Assembly: GCA_012963885.1 (NCBI GenBank)
Contig: DTUY01000304.1
Span: 77,070 to 116,017 of the forward strand
Direction of reading: 5' to 3'
Source of the DNA: Candidatus Poribacteria bacterium
Lineage (GTDB): Bacteria; Poribacteria; WGA-4E; UBA9662
Length of the DNA stretch: 38,948 nucleotides
A model generated the notes under the pieces. That model saw only the letters and a list, made by a program, of their open reading frames with translations, was not told the DNA's origin and did no database searches. How positions within the stretch are numbered: the stretch's first letter is position 1; each line of letters starts with the position of its first letter. Made by a program: the position numbers and the translations under genes. Below, in pieces: positions 8,356 through 17,424 of the stretch.

Positions 8356-9234
8356 TTTTAACCGACCTTCCAAGTCATCGATTAACTGGCGTGCGACTCG
8401 ACCGGATCTCCCGCTTGATGAAGCTTCCCATTCAATAGCTTCTTGTTCAAGTTCATCATCTGAAATAGGAAGACACCGCTGTTGAGAATAGTGTGAAACG
8501 ATGTCAAGGTAAGTTCTTTTTGAAATACGCTGGAAGGCAATTCGTAATCCAAAGCGATCACTTAACGAAACCTTCTCTTCGGTGGTCTCACGAGGATAGA
8601 GTTCGTCCTGATCGGTCGCTGGGAATTTATTTTCCACAATCTGACGCGGCATGAGATGGCGACGGTTTGATGTTGCGTAAATTAAAACATTATTCGGTCT
8701 CGCTGAAATTCCACCTTCTAACATGGCCTTCAGTTCGCGATATTCTGCTTCCTGATCGCTAAAGGAGAGGTCATCACAGAAAAGAACGTAACTTTCCTGT
8801 CTATTCCAAATGAGTTCAGTAAGCTCTTGCAAATAGATCAATCCATCTTTGTTAACTTCAATCAGGCGTAATCCCTGATCCGCGTACCGGTTAAGAATTG
8901 CTTTCACAAGCGACGATTTTCCGGTTCCCCTATCGCCCCACAGCAGTACGTGGTTGGCGGGCAAACCATACAGGAATTGTCGTGTGTTTCGGTCTAAAGT
9001 ATCGATTTCTTGATTGATTCCGATTAGGTCATTGATGTCCATCAAATCCGGGTGACGAACTGGAATTAGTTTAGGCACCCCAAATCGAATTTGCCAGCGA
9101 AACGCTGAGTACTGGTCAAGAAGTGAATTGGTTTCTTCCTCTGAATCAGTAACATTATTTTGTAGAAAGAATTTTTCCGCTTTATCAATAAGATGGGTCA
9201 ACCGAGAAATAACGACTTTCCAGTCATCTGTCAT
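8350..9234 (-). CDS. DUF815 family P-loop ATPase
   Basis: The 294-residue protein carries a P-loop at LLWGDRGTGKSSLV (97-110), a Walker B at YVLFCDDLSF (149-158), a sensor-like IYATSNRRHLMPR and a downstream FGLRIAF segment. This arrangement is typical of the DUF815 family of AAA-like ATPases, whose molecular function is not established. The protein has no signal peptide or membrane segment and is likely cytoplasmic. It is the third gene of a minus-strand set after an M48-like protein and an oxidoreductase, starting 19 bases after the latter. Its 3' end overlaps the convergent PhyH gene by 6 bases. Confidence 0.88.
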   Translation of the reverse strand: MTDDWKVVISRLTHLIDKAEKFFLQNNVTDSEEETNSLLDQYSAFRWQIRFGVPKLIPVRHPDLMDINDLIGINQEIDTLDRNTRQFLYGLPANHVLLWGDRGTGKSSLVKAILNRYADQGLRLIEVNKDGLIYLQELTELIWNRQESYVLFCDDLSFSDQEAEYRELKAMLEGGISARPNNVLIYATSNRRHLMPRQIVENKFPATDQDELYPRETTEEKVSLSDRFGLRIAFQRISKRTYLDIVSHYSQQRCLPISDDELEQEAIEWEASSSGRSGRVARQLIDDLEGRLKS

Positions 9235-9253
9235 TTAATAGGTATAACCTTTT

Positions 9254-10255
9254 TTAAACAAGATCTATAACCTGATTAAGTCTGATTGACTTTTTCAGTG
9301 CGTCACAGATGTGCATGGTATCAACAGCATCCGCAATCAGCTTTGAGTTGAAATTGCCAGTTTGGGCGACAGTCGAAAAATATTCGATCATTTTGACTTC
9401 TTGTACACAACCATCAATTCTGTGCTCTGCATCCTTGCCATTCGCATGATGAATCCAAAAACGAGCTGTCTCAGGCTTCCACGGGACAGTAAAATCATCG
9501 CAGATTAAAGACGCTTGAGTTCCAGCTATTTCAAACCATTTTCGTGTACCTATGTCAAAACCGCAATCAAATGAAGCCATCCGTTGTTCGTCAAACCACA
9601 GAATAGCAGTCAGGTTATAGTCAACATCGTTCTCATGACGCGCGGTGGCAAAAACTTTAGTTGGACAATCACTGAATGCCCAGAGAATAGCACGAATACA
9701 GTAGTAACCGAGGTCACCGAGACTGCCTCCGCCGAGCTCTTTTTTGATTCGAATGTTGTCGTGAGGAATCTGATCCCAGTTGAAGGTAAAGGTTGCTGTC
9801 ACACGTCGCATCTCTCCGAGGCTTCCGTTTTTGATCAACCCTAGCATTCTGTTTGTTCTGTCATGATGAACCCACATAACGCCATCCATTAGTTGCACTT
9901 GGTTTGCTTTACATGTCTCGGCCATGGCAACCGCTTCATCAGCTGTTACTGATAACGGCTTCTCACATAAAATGTGCTTTCCATGGTCTGCAGCTTTGAT
10001 TGTCCACTTAGCGTGCATTGATGGTGGAAGTGGAATGTATACAGCATTGATTTGCGGGTCTTCTAAAAGCGCATCGTAACTTCCATAAGCACGCTCAATC
10101 TGATTATTTTTTGCCCACTGATTTGCTCTTGCCTGAGACCGGCTAGCCACAGCGAGCAATTCAGCATTTTCAGCAATTTTGATAGCTCCTCCCACTTTTT
10201 TCGCAATATTGGCAGTGCCTAAAATCCCCCATTGCACTTTTGTCTTGGACATCAT
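9254..10255 (-). CDS. Gfo/Idh/MocA family NAD(P)-dependent oxidoreductase
   Basis: An N-terminal Rossmann fold with WGILGTANIAKKVGG (9-23) is followed by the family hallmark LCEKPLS (EKP at about 98-100) and a C-terminal beta-sheet domain with LGGGSLGDLGYYCI. The GTANIA loop and 333-residue length resemble the sugar (xylose) / dihydrodiol dehydrogenase branch, although the substrate cannot be assigned. I chose the ATG at 10255, which overlaps the TGA of the upstream M48-like gene as ATGA. A GTG nine bases further upstream (10264) would lengthen it by three residues. The coupling implies cotranslation with the M48-like protein. DUF815 follows 19 bases downstream. Confidence 0.92.
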   Translation of the reverse strand: MMSKTKVQWGILGTANIAKKVGGAIKIAENAELLAVASRSQARANQWAKNNQIERAYGSYDALLEDPQINAVYIPLPPSMHAKWTIKAADHGKHILCEKPLSVTADEAVAMAETCKANQVQLMDGVMWVHHDRTNRMLGLIKNGSLGEMRRVTATFTFNWDQIPHDNIRIKKELGGGSLGDLGYYCIRAILWAFSDCPTKVFATARHENDVDYNLTAILWFDEQRMASFDCGFDIGTRKWFEIAGTQASLICDDFTVPWKPETARFWIHHANGKDAEHRIDGCVQEVKMIEYFSTVAQTGNFNSKLIADAVDTMHICDALKKSIRLNQVIDLV

Positions 10256-11223
10256 TCTTTCCACAAACCTTGATAGAGTTCAGACTCTGAAAATTCTGCT
10301 AACGCGTGAAAACGCAAGAACATAAAAGGCTGATCCGACGCTAGCTGATTTGACCTCTCCCAGCGCTCAATACTTTTTCGTGCTGCATCTGGTAATTTTT
10401 GGTAAATCACATTACGTTTAGCTTGAACAATTTTTGCTTGTTTCAAGTAATCCTTAGGATTGATCTTGACTTTATTTACATCGATAGCCAGTTTGAAGTT
10501 GATCATTGTTTGTCGTGCGACCTGAAGATCCTGACAGGCAATTAGTCCAGCGCGATCAGCCGAAATTTCACGAGCTAGTGTCCAATCAACCAGTATCAGA
10601 TTGGATATTTTGCCGATAAAGGACTCAATTAGGCTCCGAACCCATTTACCTAGAATAATCTGAATGGAGTCAAAACCACCTGAAAACAACATTTTAAAAA
10701 AGACATGATCACATAAAATATGCCCCATCTGTTGACCTATGGCAAAACGAAGCGCGATCAGATTGGATTTTTCAATCAGATCAGATGAAAGCAGAATCAT
10801 CGGATCATGGAAATTAACTACATCCGCTGTCATGGAGGTGTCACCAATAACGAAAACGTGGGGAACTTTTTGTAAGCCGAGTATTTCTGCACAGATATCA
10901 ACTTCTTTTTTTAGCCAGCCAAATTGGTCTTCAGTCACATGCACACCACGTTGCATGATTTTAATTGTCAATTGGTAATCATTCAGTTCCGCTGTGTTTT
11001 CGCGTAACCAAGCAGCGACGAAATCGTGCTCAGTTCCCAGTGTTTTTCGTATTAGAAGTGGGATTTTCTTTTCACGGAAACCTTTTAGAAAATCGTGATC
11101 TTCTTCAGTTTGAAAGGTTTCAACCGCAAGTTTGTTTGGTACTTTGTAGGGCAATGTTTCAGCAGAGATTGGCTCCATCAGAGAAAAGAAAACTATGATC
11201 ACTATAGTATGGATTCTTTCCAA
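10252..11223 (-). CDS. M48-like exported protein lacking the catalytic HExxH
   Basis: The 323-residue protein begins with a hydrophobic signal peptide (about 1-21, ending SAETLP). The mid-region follows the M48 Ste24/HtpX-like pattern: VPHVFVIGDTS, the FHDPMILLSSDLIE strand and helix, the active-site helix, and REISADRAG containing the usual third zinc ligand (Glu219) and Asp223. The active-site helix reads AIGQQMGHILCDH. The first zinc histidine and the catalytic glutamate of HExxH are both glutamine (Gln164, Gln165), while His168 is kept. It is therefore probably not an active protease. The start is a TTG at 11223 with GGGAGG six to seven bases upstream. It overlaps the next gene by four bases (ATGA). 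Confidence 0.72.
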   Translation of the reverse strand: MERIHTIVIIVFFSLMEPISAETLPYKVPNKLAVETFQTEEDHDFLKGFREKKIPLLIRKTLGTEHDFVAAWLRENTAELNDYQLTIKIMQRGVHVTEDQFGWLKKEVDICAEILGLQKVPHVFVIGDTSMTADVVNFHDPMILLSSDLIEKSNLIALRFAIGQQMGHILCDHVFFKMLFSGGFDSIQIILGKWVRSLIESFIGKISNLILVDWTLAREISADRAGLIACQDLQVARQTMINFKLAIDVNKVKINPKDYLKQAKIVQAKRNVIYQKLPDAARKSIERWERSNQLASDQPFMFLRFHALAEFSESELYQGLWKE

Positions 11224-11245
11224 ATGATACCTCCCAAAGGTTGTT

Positions 11246-11275
11246 ATGATAAAGTATCGTATGGGTCTAAGTCAA
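11246..11275 (-). promoter_or_regulatory. Sigma70-like promoter for the M48-like / oxidoreductase / DUF815 set
   Basis: On the reverse strand TTGACT (11275-11270), an 18-base spacer and TATCAT (11251-11246). The predicted leader to the TTG start at 11223 is about 16 bases. It is divergent from the J-domain gene promoter 26 bases away. Confidence 0.5.
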
Positions 11276-11300
11276 TTCCTTTTTAATGGATAAGTTTCTC

Positions 11301-11329
11301 TTGACAAAGACATCCTGTTATGTGATGAT
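11301..11329 (+). promoter_or_regulatory. Sigma70-like promoter of the J-domain gene
   Basis: Consensus TTGACA (11301-11306), a 17-base spacer and GATGAT (11324-11329, 4 of 6 matches). Transcription would begin near 11336, which rules out the in-frame ATG at 11286 as the normal start and favours 11367. Confidence 0.45.
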
Positions 11330-11366
11330 GCACATCAGTCTATACACTAGAATTCCCCTGAATTTA

Positions 11367-12206
11367 ATGCAAAATCGACCCAACTATTACAACGAACTAA
11401 AAGTCAGTCGGAATGCGACTTCGAAAGAAATTAAACGAGCCTTCCGCAGGCTAGCCAAACAATTTCATCCTGACAAGAATCGGACGAAGAACGCAGATCG
11501 GGCATTCCAATCCATACAAACAGCCTATGAAGTCCTTGGTAATGACCAGAAGAAATGGGAATATGACGCATGGGTTGCAGAAAAAGAACGTCAGCAGCAA
11601 CGATACCAGTTTTATGCTGAACGTCTACGGCGGTCGAAGTTGCAACGAGACAAGTGTGTCTTGGTGCTTCAGGAATTACTGAGCTTCAATCACGAAAAGG
11701 GAATTCGGCTTTACGAAGAACTACAAGCGGAAACTCAGGATTTTTGCATTGATGATTTCATGGATTATGCTGAAAGCCGTGATTGTGAGTTTTTAATTGC
11801 TGAAGCTTATCAAACTACTAGTAATCACCGTGCGGCGGTGCATCTCTATGAAAAGTTGCTCTCTTACGAGAAACTACGACCGGTTTTTCACCATTTTGTA
11901 TCCGAAATCCGGGATAGATTAAAAAAAATGTATATCGATTGCCTCACAAACCCGGAGAATTTAGAGAATATACCAAATGACCTACAAAGGATCAAAGATT
12001 TGAAGCTATCCAAGCGAGAGCTAGCTTGGGTTTACCGGCGACTTGCTGAACTTTATACTAGTGTTGGTTTAAAAGTTTTGGCCAAGGATATGTTAACAAA
12101 AGCCCTTCAACTTAACCCGAAATTGGCAGGCATAAAGAAAATTTGTCTAACATTAGGACTTGAAAATCCTCCCCATCTGTCCACAGTAAACAAAATCTAT
12201 AACTGA
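11367..12206 (+). CDS. DnaJ-domain (J-protein) co-chaperone-like protein with helical C-terminus
   Basis: An N-terminal J domain spans residues 6-70: NYYNELKVSRNATSKEIKRA, the obligatory HPD at 34-36 (QFHPDKN) and AYEVLGNDQKKWEYD. J domains stimulate Hsp70 (DnaK) ATPase. There is no Gly/Phe linker or zinc-finger domain, so this is a class C J-protein, not DnaJ itself. The remaining 200 residues are helical, and a segment near the end (LAELYTSVGLKVLAKDMLTKALQLNPKL) looks like a TPR unit that may bind a client. The frame is open from 11286, but the ATG at 11367 gives a canonical J-domain start and lies downstream of the predicted promoter. Its 3' end overlaps the convergent carboxypeptidase gene by 10 bases. 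Confidence 0.85.
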   Translation: MQNRPNYYNELKVSRNATSKEIKRAFRRLAKQFHPDKNRTKNADRAFQSIQTAYEVLGNDQKKWEYDAWVAEKERQQQRYQFYAERLRRSKLQRDKCVLVLQELLSFNHEKGIRLYEELQAETQDFCIDDFMDYAESRDCEFLIAEAYQTTSNHRAAVHLYEKLLSYEKLRPVFHHFVSEIRDRLKKMYIDCLTNPENLENIPNDLQRIKDLKLSKRELAWVYRRLAELYTSVGLKVLAKDMLTKALQLNPKLAGIKKICLTLGLENPPHLSTVNKIYN

Positions 12207-13702
12207 TAAAGTTGACCATACTTCCCCCACAGGTAACGGATATAAGGCTCTATTGATAACTCATTGCCTGTGACACGCCTAATTAACTCGTTTGGAGTAA
12301 ATTTGCTGCCGTGCCGATAAATTTGTTCTCTTAACCAATTTTGAAGTGTGTCAAATTTTCCGTTGGCAATCTCGGTTGAGATTTCAGAGTGTGTCTGTGT
12401 AGCCCTGTCATAAAATTGTCTGCTTAGAATGTTTCCAAGAGTGTATCCTTGAAAAGCACCACCGATTGTTCCACTATACCAATGAACATCCTGCAAAACT
12501 CCGTTACTATCATCTGTTGGCACTATACCGAAGTCGGATCGAAACCGTTCGTTCCAGGCTTGGGGTAGATCCTTGATTGCAAGCTGACCTACAAGCAGAT
12601 CCAGCTCAAGATCAAATCGCATCATCACATGTAAATTATAAGTTACCTCGTCTGCATCAGTTCTAATAAGCGATCGTTCGACATTATTGATCGCTTTATA
12701 AAATTGATCAATCGGAACTGAATCGAACTGACCGGGAAAAGCACTCTGAAGTTTTGGATAGAAAAACTCCCAGAATTCACGGCTTCGTCCGACAATGTTT
12801 TCCCATAGACGGGATTGACTTTCATGAATGCCGGACGATGTACCTGAACCAAGTGGAGTCGCGTTAAAATTCTCATTAATACCTAACTCATAAAAAGCAT
12901 GTCCCGCTTCGTGTATCGTACTAAACAATGACTCACTAATGTCATCATCTTTTGATCTGGTTGTGATTCGAACATCGTTGATTGAAAACTTAGTCATGAA
13001 TGGGTGATGCGTTTTATCTTGCCTTCCACGATTGAAGTCAAATCCTAATTGCTTAATTACCATATTTCCAAATTGGAATTGATCCTGTTCGGGAAAATCA
13101 CCATGCAAACAAGAAACATCTGTTGCTATTTGATTCGTGATAGCATTTACCATTGGAACAAGTTTACTGCGAAGTTCAGAAAAAATCAGGCGAATCTGCT
13201 CAGCTTTCATCCCTTCATCACTGCGGTCAATCAGTGGATCTGCTATATGCTCATACCCAGGATAGAAATCTGCGAGCTGACGACTAAGTTCAAGTGTCTT
13301 TTCCAAATAAGGTAGCATCGTGGAAAAATCATTCGCCGGTCTAGCTTTTGTCCATGCCTGATACGAAGCAGCAGAATGGTTGGAGATTTTTGCCATAAAG
13401 TCTGACGGCACTTTAATTGCTTTTTCATATTTCAATCGTGTAACACGCACCAAGCTGGCCTCATCTGAGTCATAAGGCGATTCCAACTCATACCAAGCAA
13501 GATCCTCAAGCAACTCTCCCATTCGATCACTGGTGAATTTCTCGTGGGAAATACGGTTCAGCGTCGCAATTTGTTGACCTCGGGCTGTCGCACCTCCTGG
13601 GGGCATATACGTTGCTTGATCCCAGTAGAGAAGTGCTGCTGCTGACCGAAGATTGTCTATCTCCATTAGTTGCTCTTTAAGCTTCTCTAATTGCTCAGAC
13701 AA
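12197..13702 (-). CDS. Carboxypeptidase M32 (Taq-type metallocarboxypeptidase)
   Basis: The 501-residue protein matches the full length of the M32 family. The zinc site is STIHEAGHAFYELG (His264, Glu265, His268) with downstream GIHESQSRLWEN (Glu294). Other family blocks are LLYWDQATYMPPGG near the N-terminus and DVHWYSGTIGGAFQGYTLGN near the C-terminus. M32 enzymes are cytoplasmic, remove C-terminal residues with broad specificity and act in peptide turnover. The start is TTG at 13702, supported by AAAGGA seven bases upstream. It is transcribed alone from a promoter that is back-to-back with that of nadC. Confidence 0.95.
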   Translation of the reverse strand: MSEQLEKLKEQLMEIDNLRSAAALLYWDQATYMPPGGATARGQQIATLNRISHEKFTSDRMGELLEDLAWYELESPYDSDEASLVRVTRLKYEKAIKVPSDFMAKISNHSAASYQAWTKARPANDFSTMLPYLEKTLELSRQLADFYPGYEHIADPLIDRSDEGMKAEQIRLIFSELRSKLVPMVNAITNQIATDVSCLHGDFPEQDQFQFGNMVIKQLGFDFNRGRQDKTHHPFMTKFSINDVRITTRSKDDDISESLFSTIHEAGHAFYELGINENFNATPLGSGTSSGIHESQSRLWENIVGRSREFWEFFYPKLQSAFPGQFDSVPIDQFYKAINNVERSLIRTDADEVTYNLHVMMRFDLELDLLVGQLAIKDLPQAWNERFRSDFGIVPTDDSNGVLQDVHWYSGTIGGAFQGYTLGNILSRQFYDRATQTHSEISTEIANGKFDTLQNWLREQIYRHGSKFTPNELIRRVTGNELSIEPYIRYLWGKYGQLYQL

Positions 13703-13738
13703 AATGGATTCCTTTCAACATCTCAAGTCCATAGTACA

Positions 13739-13767
13739 ATTCTAGCAGCCTAATCAGATTAAATCAA
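13739..13767 (-). promoter_or_regulatory. Sigma70-like promoter of the M32 gene
   Basis: On the reverse strand TTGATT (13767-13762), a 17-base spacer and TAGAAT (13744-13739). Its -35 box lies six bases from the -35 box of the divergent nadC promoter. Confidence 0.55.
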
Positions 13768-13773
13768 TTGATC

Positions 13774-13802
13774 TTGACACTGATACAGTGAAATGCTATT
13801 CT
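13774..13802 (+). promoter_or_regulatory. Sigma70-like promoter of the nadC operon
   Basis: Consensus TTGACA (13774-13779), a 17-base spacer and TATTCT (13797-13802). The predicted leader before nadC is about 100-120 bases depending on the start codon. No riboswitch could be recognised in it. Confidence 0.6.
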
Positions 13803-13926
13803 CTGCTGTAAAAATCCAGTTTGGTTCAATGACTTTTTCCGGTGAGTTCTTTGTTATTTCAACAAAGAAAAAAAGACTGAAAAGACACTGTGAGATAGAA
13901 AGGATTTGGAGTCAGTCTCTTTTGCG

Positions 13927-14808
13927 ATGTCAAGTGCTCCTGGGCTAAAAAAACAGGTGGATCTGCCCTTAAACTCTCAGATGATTGATCAACTCATTGA
14001 TTTAGCTCTTGCTGAAGATATCAATGGTGGTGATATAACAACAGAATCAACCATCGGTGCTTTACAGCAAGGAGTTGGTACTATCATCACCAAAAGTGTT
14101 GGTATCATCGCAGGTCTTCCGGTTGCTGCGCGCGTTTTATGTCGCATTGATCCGAGTCTTGGTTTCCACCAATTAGTCTCTGATGGAACCGCGGTTGAAC
14201 CGATGACACCAGTGGCTAAAGTAAGTGGTTGTGCCAAGTCGATCCTCACAGGAGAGCGAACAGCACTCAATTTTCTGCAAAGACTGTCTGGAACAGCAAC
14301 ATTAACAGCAAAATTTGTCGACGCTGTTAGAAACACGAAAACCAAAATCGTAGATACACGAAAGACAACTCCCGGTTGGCGTTTACTACAGAAATATGCC
14401 GTTCGCATCGGCGGTGGTAAAAATCACCGTTTTGGCTTGTATGATGGTATTCTGATAAAAGATAATCACATCATTGCTGCTGGTGGCATACCACAGGCGA
14501 TTGCAATGGCACGTTCAGCCGCACCGCATACTGTCAAGATAGAGGTTGAGGTCGAAACGCTTGATCAAGTTGAGGAAGCGCTTAAAGCGGAAGCCGACAT
14601 TCTGTTGCTCGATAACATGAGCAATGAGACAATGCAAACGGCTGTCAAAAAAGTCAATGGTGATGCTATAACCGAAGCCTCGGGAGGGATTACCCTCGGC
14701 CGAATACGCGCAATTGCTGAAATTGGTGTTAATTTTATCTCTGTAGGTGCATTAACTCACTCGGCAATGCCTTTGGACATCAGCCTAGACCTGCAAATAG
14801 AACACTAG
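13927..14808 (+). CDS. nadC: Nicotinate-nucleotide diphosphorylase (carboxylating), quinolinate phosphoribosyltransferase
   Basis: Converts quinolinate and PRPP to nicotinate mononucleotide in de novo NAD synthesis. Counting from a TTG at 13906 the open frame has 300 codons. Motifs are LALAEDINGGDITTEST, ALNFLQRLSGTAT, VDTRKTTPGWR, KYAVRIGGGKNHRFGLYDG, IKDNHI, IEVEVETLDQ, LLDNMS, EASGGI and ISVGALTHS, all normal for NadC. The start is uncertain. The TTG at 13906 has AAGGA only one base away, the ATG at 13927 (used here, 293 residues) has GGAG 15 bases away, and the ATG at 13981 would give a compact 275-residue protein. nadA and nadB are not nearby. The ABC ATPase gene begins 2 bases after its TAG stop. 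Confidence 0.94.
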   Translation: MSSAPGLKKQVDLPLNSQMIDQLIDLALAEDINGGDITTESTIGALQQGVGTIITKSVGIIAGLPVAARVLCRIDPSLGFHQLVSDGTAVEPMTPVAKVSGCAKSILTGERTALNFLQRLSGTATLTAKFVDAVRNTKTKIVDTRKTTPGWRLLQKYAVRIGGGKNHRFGLYDGILIKDNHIIAAGGIPQAIAMARSAAPHTVKIEVEVETLDQVEEALKAEADILLLDNMSNETMQTAVKKVNGDAITEASGGITLGRIRAIAEIGVNFISVGALTHSAMPLDISLDLQIEH

Positions 14809-14810
14809 TC

Positions 14811-15764
14811 ATGCAACCAAGACTTGAAACCGTACAAGGATCAGTTGTTGTTAAGACAACGAATCTGTCCAAATGGTATGGTCAAGTCATTAGCCTTAAT
14901 GACTTGACGCTTCAAATATATGCAGGTGTAACCGGTTTGCTGGGACCAAACGGAGCTGGGAAGTCGACGCTACTTAAATTGCTCGTTGGCCAACTGAAAC
15001 CAAGTGCAGGTTTGGTTCGCGTTCTGGATCAACCCGTTTGGAACAATCTGCATCTGAAGCGACGTATCGGTTACTGTCCAGACGTCGGAAAATTATATGG
15101 TTCGATGACTGGTTTCCGGTTTGTTAAGTTTCTGGCTTTATTGAGTGGTTACTCGGATAGCGAAGCCCATCAACGAACCCAAAACGTCATTGAGTTAGTT
15201 GATATGTTCGATCAACAGGATAAACCTATCGCGACTTATAGCAAGGGCATGCGTCAGCGAATTAAGTTCGCCCAAGCACTAGTACACGATCCAGAGCTAA
15301 TTTTCCTTGATGAACCGCTTAATGGGATGGATCCAATTGGGCGTCTAAAAACGATTCAGTTGATTCGTAAGCTTGGTGAGGAAGGGCGCAACATAGTTGT
15401 TTCAAGTCACGTTTTGCATGAAGTCGAAGCAATGACTGAGTCAATCCTGCTGATCCATCACGGTCAAATACGAGCCGAGGGTAGTATCTCAGATATACGA
15501 AATCTGATTGATGAATACCCGCATCAAGTCTACATCCACTGTGACCGACCTCGTGATCTTGGAGCCATATGTTTGGGCTTAGACCACGTTGTCAGTGTTA
15601 GATTCGATCAGACAGAAACAAATGGAATAATTGTTGAGACAATCAGGCCCGACGATTTTTACACTTGTTTGCCAAAGATAATTATTGAAAAAGATATTTC
15701 AGTCAAACAGATGTTTTCACCAAATGATAATCTTGACGCAGTCTTTAAATACTTAGTTCAGTAA
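14811..15764 (+). CDS. ABC transporter ATP-binding protein (ABC-2 type), no permease adjacent
   Basis: The 317-residue protein has a complete nucleotide-binding domain: Walker A GPNGAGKST (45-53), a Q-loop region RRIGYCPD, signature YSKGMRQR (143-150) in place of LSGGQ, Walker B LIFLDE (163-168), D-loop and H-loop SSHVLHEVE. The YSKGM signature and the 90-residue C-terminal regulatory extension are typical of ABC-2 exporters (Nod, Gld or natA-like groups). The cognate membrane protein is not in this operon: the next gene is a dehydrogenase. Substrate and direction are unknown. It begins 2 bases after nadC. Confidence 0.93.
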   Translation: MQPRLETVQGSVVVKTTNLSKWYGQVISLNDLTLQIYAGVTGLLGPNGAGKSTLLKLLVGQLKPSAGLVRVLDQPVWNNLHLKRRIGYCPDVGKLYGSMTGFRFVKFLALLSGYSDSEAHQRTQNVIELVDMFDQQDKPIATYSKGMRQRIKFAQALVHDPELIFLDEPLNGMDPIGRLKTIQLIRKLGEEGRNIVVSSHVLHEVEAMTESILLIHHGQIRAEGSISDIRNLIDEYPHQVYIHCDRPRDLGAICLGLDHVVSVRFDQTETNGIIVETIRPDDFYTCLPKIIIEKDISVKQMFSPNDNLDAVFKYLVQ

Positions 15765-15782
15765 AAAAAACAAGAGGATGAA

Positions 15783-17234
15783 ATGACAAATACCTTACGT
15801 AATTATATCGGTAATACATGGGTTAAATCGAAGGCAACAGAATACGCAGATGTCATCAACCCAGCAACCGCAGAGGTGATTGCACAAGTCCCTCTCTCTC
15901 CAAGTGCCGAAGTTGACCGAGCTGTTCAAGTTGCTGAAGAGGCTTGGGTAGAATGGCGGCAGACACCTCCTTCAAACAGGGTTCAGCACCTCTTCACACT
16001 CAAGAATTTGTTGGAAGAGAATTTGGACGATCTTGCTAGGACTATTACCTTCGAATGTGGGAAGACACTTGAAGAATCCAAAGGAGAGCTCAGACGCGCT
16101 ATCGAAAATGTTGAAGTTGCCTGTGGAATCCCAACTTTGATGCAGGGTTATAACCTTGAGGATATCGCTAGTGGCATAGACGAAGTTATGATACGTCAAC
16201 CCGTTGGTGTATGTGCGGCAATTACACCTTTTAATTTTCCTGCCATGATTGTAGCTTGGTTCTTACCGTATGCTGTTGCATGTGGGAATACTTACATCGT
16301 GAAGCCATCGGAGAAAGTTCCACTGACGATGAAAAAGTTGTTTGAATTATTTGATCAAGCTAGGTTTCCTACAGGAGTTATAAATCTCGTTAATGGTGGA
16401 AAAGAAACGGCCGAAGCAATTTTAAATCATTCTGGAATCAAGGCTATTAGCTTTGTTGGTTCAACAAGCGTCGCCAAACACGTATATGCGCTTGCTACTG
16501 CAAATGGGAAGCGTGCACAATGCCAAGGGGGTGCCAAAAATCCTATTATCATACTTCCTGATGCAGATATTGAGACAGCTAGCAAAATCATTGCTGACAG
16601 CGCCTTTGGCTGTGCGGGTCAACGTTGTCTTGCTGCCTCGCTAGCTGTTACTGTTGGTGATTCTAAGAGTGACTTTACTGAAGCAATTGTTAGTCAAGCT
16701 AGCTCTTGGGTTGTCGGATACGGTTTAGACGACGGGGTTCAGATGGGACCAGTGATCACACAAGCTAGCAAGGATAGGATTGAAGGTTTGATTCTATCGA
16801 GTTTAGATGAGAATTCGGATCTACTAGTTGATGGCCGAAACGCGAAGATCAATAATTATGAGAACGGCAGTTTCGTCAAACCAACTATTCTCCAAAACCT
16901 AAAGTTAGATGGAAACATCATTCATACGGAGATTTTTGGACCAGTTTTGGGTATGGTCCATTTGGATACTGTCGATGATGCAATCAATTTTGTGAACAGC
17001 GGTCGTTATGGCAATATGGCATGTTTATTTACAAATAGTGGAGCTGCTGCCCGCAAATTCCGTTATGAAGCTCAGGTAGGAAATATTGGAATTAACCTTG
17101 GCGTTGCTGCGCCAATGGCATTTTTCCCGTTCAGTGGTTGGAGAGACAGCTTTTTCGGTGATATGCATGGTCAAGGAAAAGACGCAGTTGAATTCTTTAC
17201 ACAGAAGAAAGTTGTTGCCGAACGATGGTTTTGA
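15783..17234 (+). CDS. mmsA: CoA-acylating methylmalonate-semialdehyde dehydrogenase
   Basis: The 483-residue aldehyde dehydrogenase superfamily protein has the MMSDH pattern: [12 protein letters not shown] start, [28 protein letters not shown], and the nucleophile in [12 protein letters not shown] (Cys282). The GCAGQRC context and missing general-base glutamate are characteristic of the CoA-dependent MMSDH branch, which converts malonate or methylmalonate semialdehyde to acetyl- or propionyl-CoA in valine and inositol/beta-alanine catabolism. GAGGA lies five bases before the ATG. It follows the ABC ATPase by 18 bases. A related aldehyde specificity cannot be excluded. Confidence 0.85.
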   Translation: MTNTLRNYIGNTWVKSKATEYADVINPATAEVIAQVPLSPSAEVDRAVQVAEEAWVEWRQTPPSNRVQHLFTLKNLLEENLDDLARTITFECGKTLEESKGELRRAIENVEVACGIPTLMQGYNLEDIASGIDEVMIRQPVGVCAAITPFNFPAMIVAWFLPYAVACGNTYIVKPSEKVPLTMKKLFELFDQARFPTGVINLVNGGKETAEAILNHSGIKAISFVGSTSVAKHVYALATANGKRAQCQGGAKNPIIILPDADIETASKIIADSAFGCAGQRCLAASLAVTVGDSKSDFTEAIVSQASSWVVGYGLDDGVQMGPVITQASKDRIEGLILSSLDENSDLLVDGRNAKINNYENGSFVKPTILQNLKLDGNIIHTEIFGPVLGMVHLDTVDDAINFVNSGRYGNMACLFTNSGAAARKFRYEAQVGNIGINLGVAAPMAFFPFSGWRDSFFGDMHGQGKDAVEFFTQKKVVAERWF

Positions 17235-17310
17235 GACTGGTCGCGAAAATTTTAGAGTTAAGATTAAGTATTCTTTACCCATCTGTGTCAAACAATTAAA
17301 AAATCTCAAA

Positions 17311-17332
17311 GGAAACTTAATTTAGAGTTTCC
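17311..17332 (+). terminator. Weak hairpin after mmsA
   Basis: GGAAACT, an 8-base loop and AGTTTCC, 77 bases after the mmsA stop. There is no clear T-tract, so it is at best a weak terminator or an mRNA-stabilising structure. Confidence 0.3.
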
Positions 17333-17424
17333 AGTTTCACATCTCAGAAAACCTCATATCAGAATAGCATAAGTTGTTCCTACCTGTGTGACCAATTAAT
17401 TAAGTATTTGGTGAGGAGTCATAA

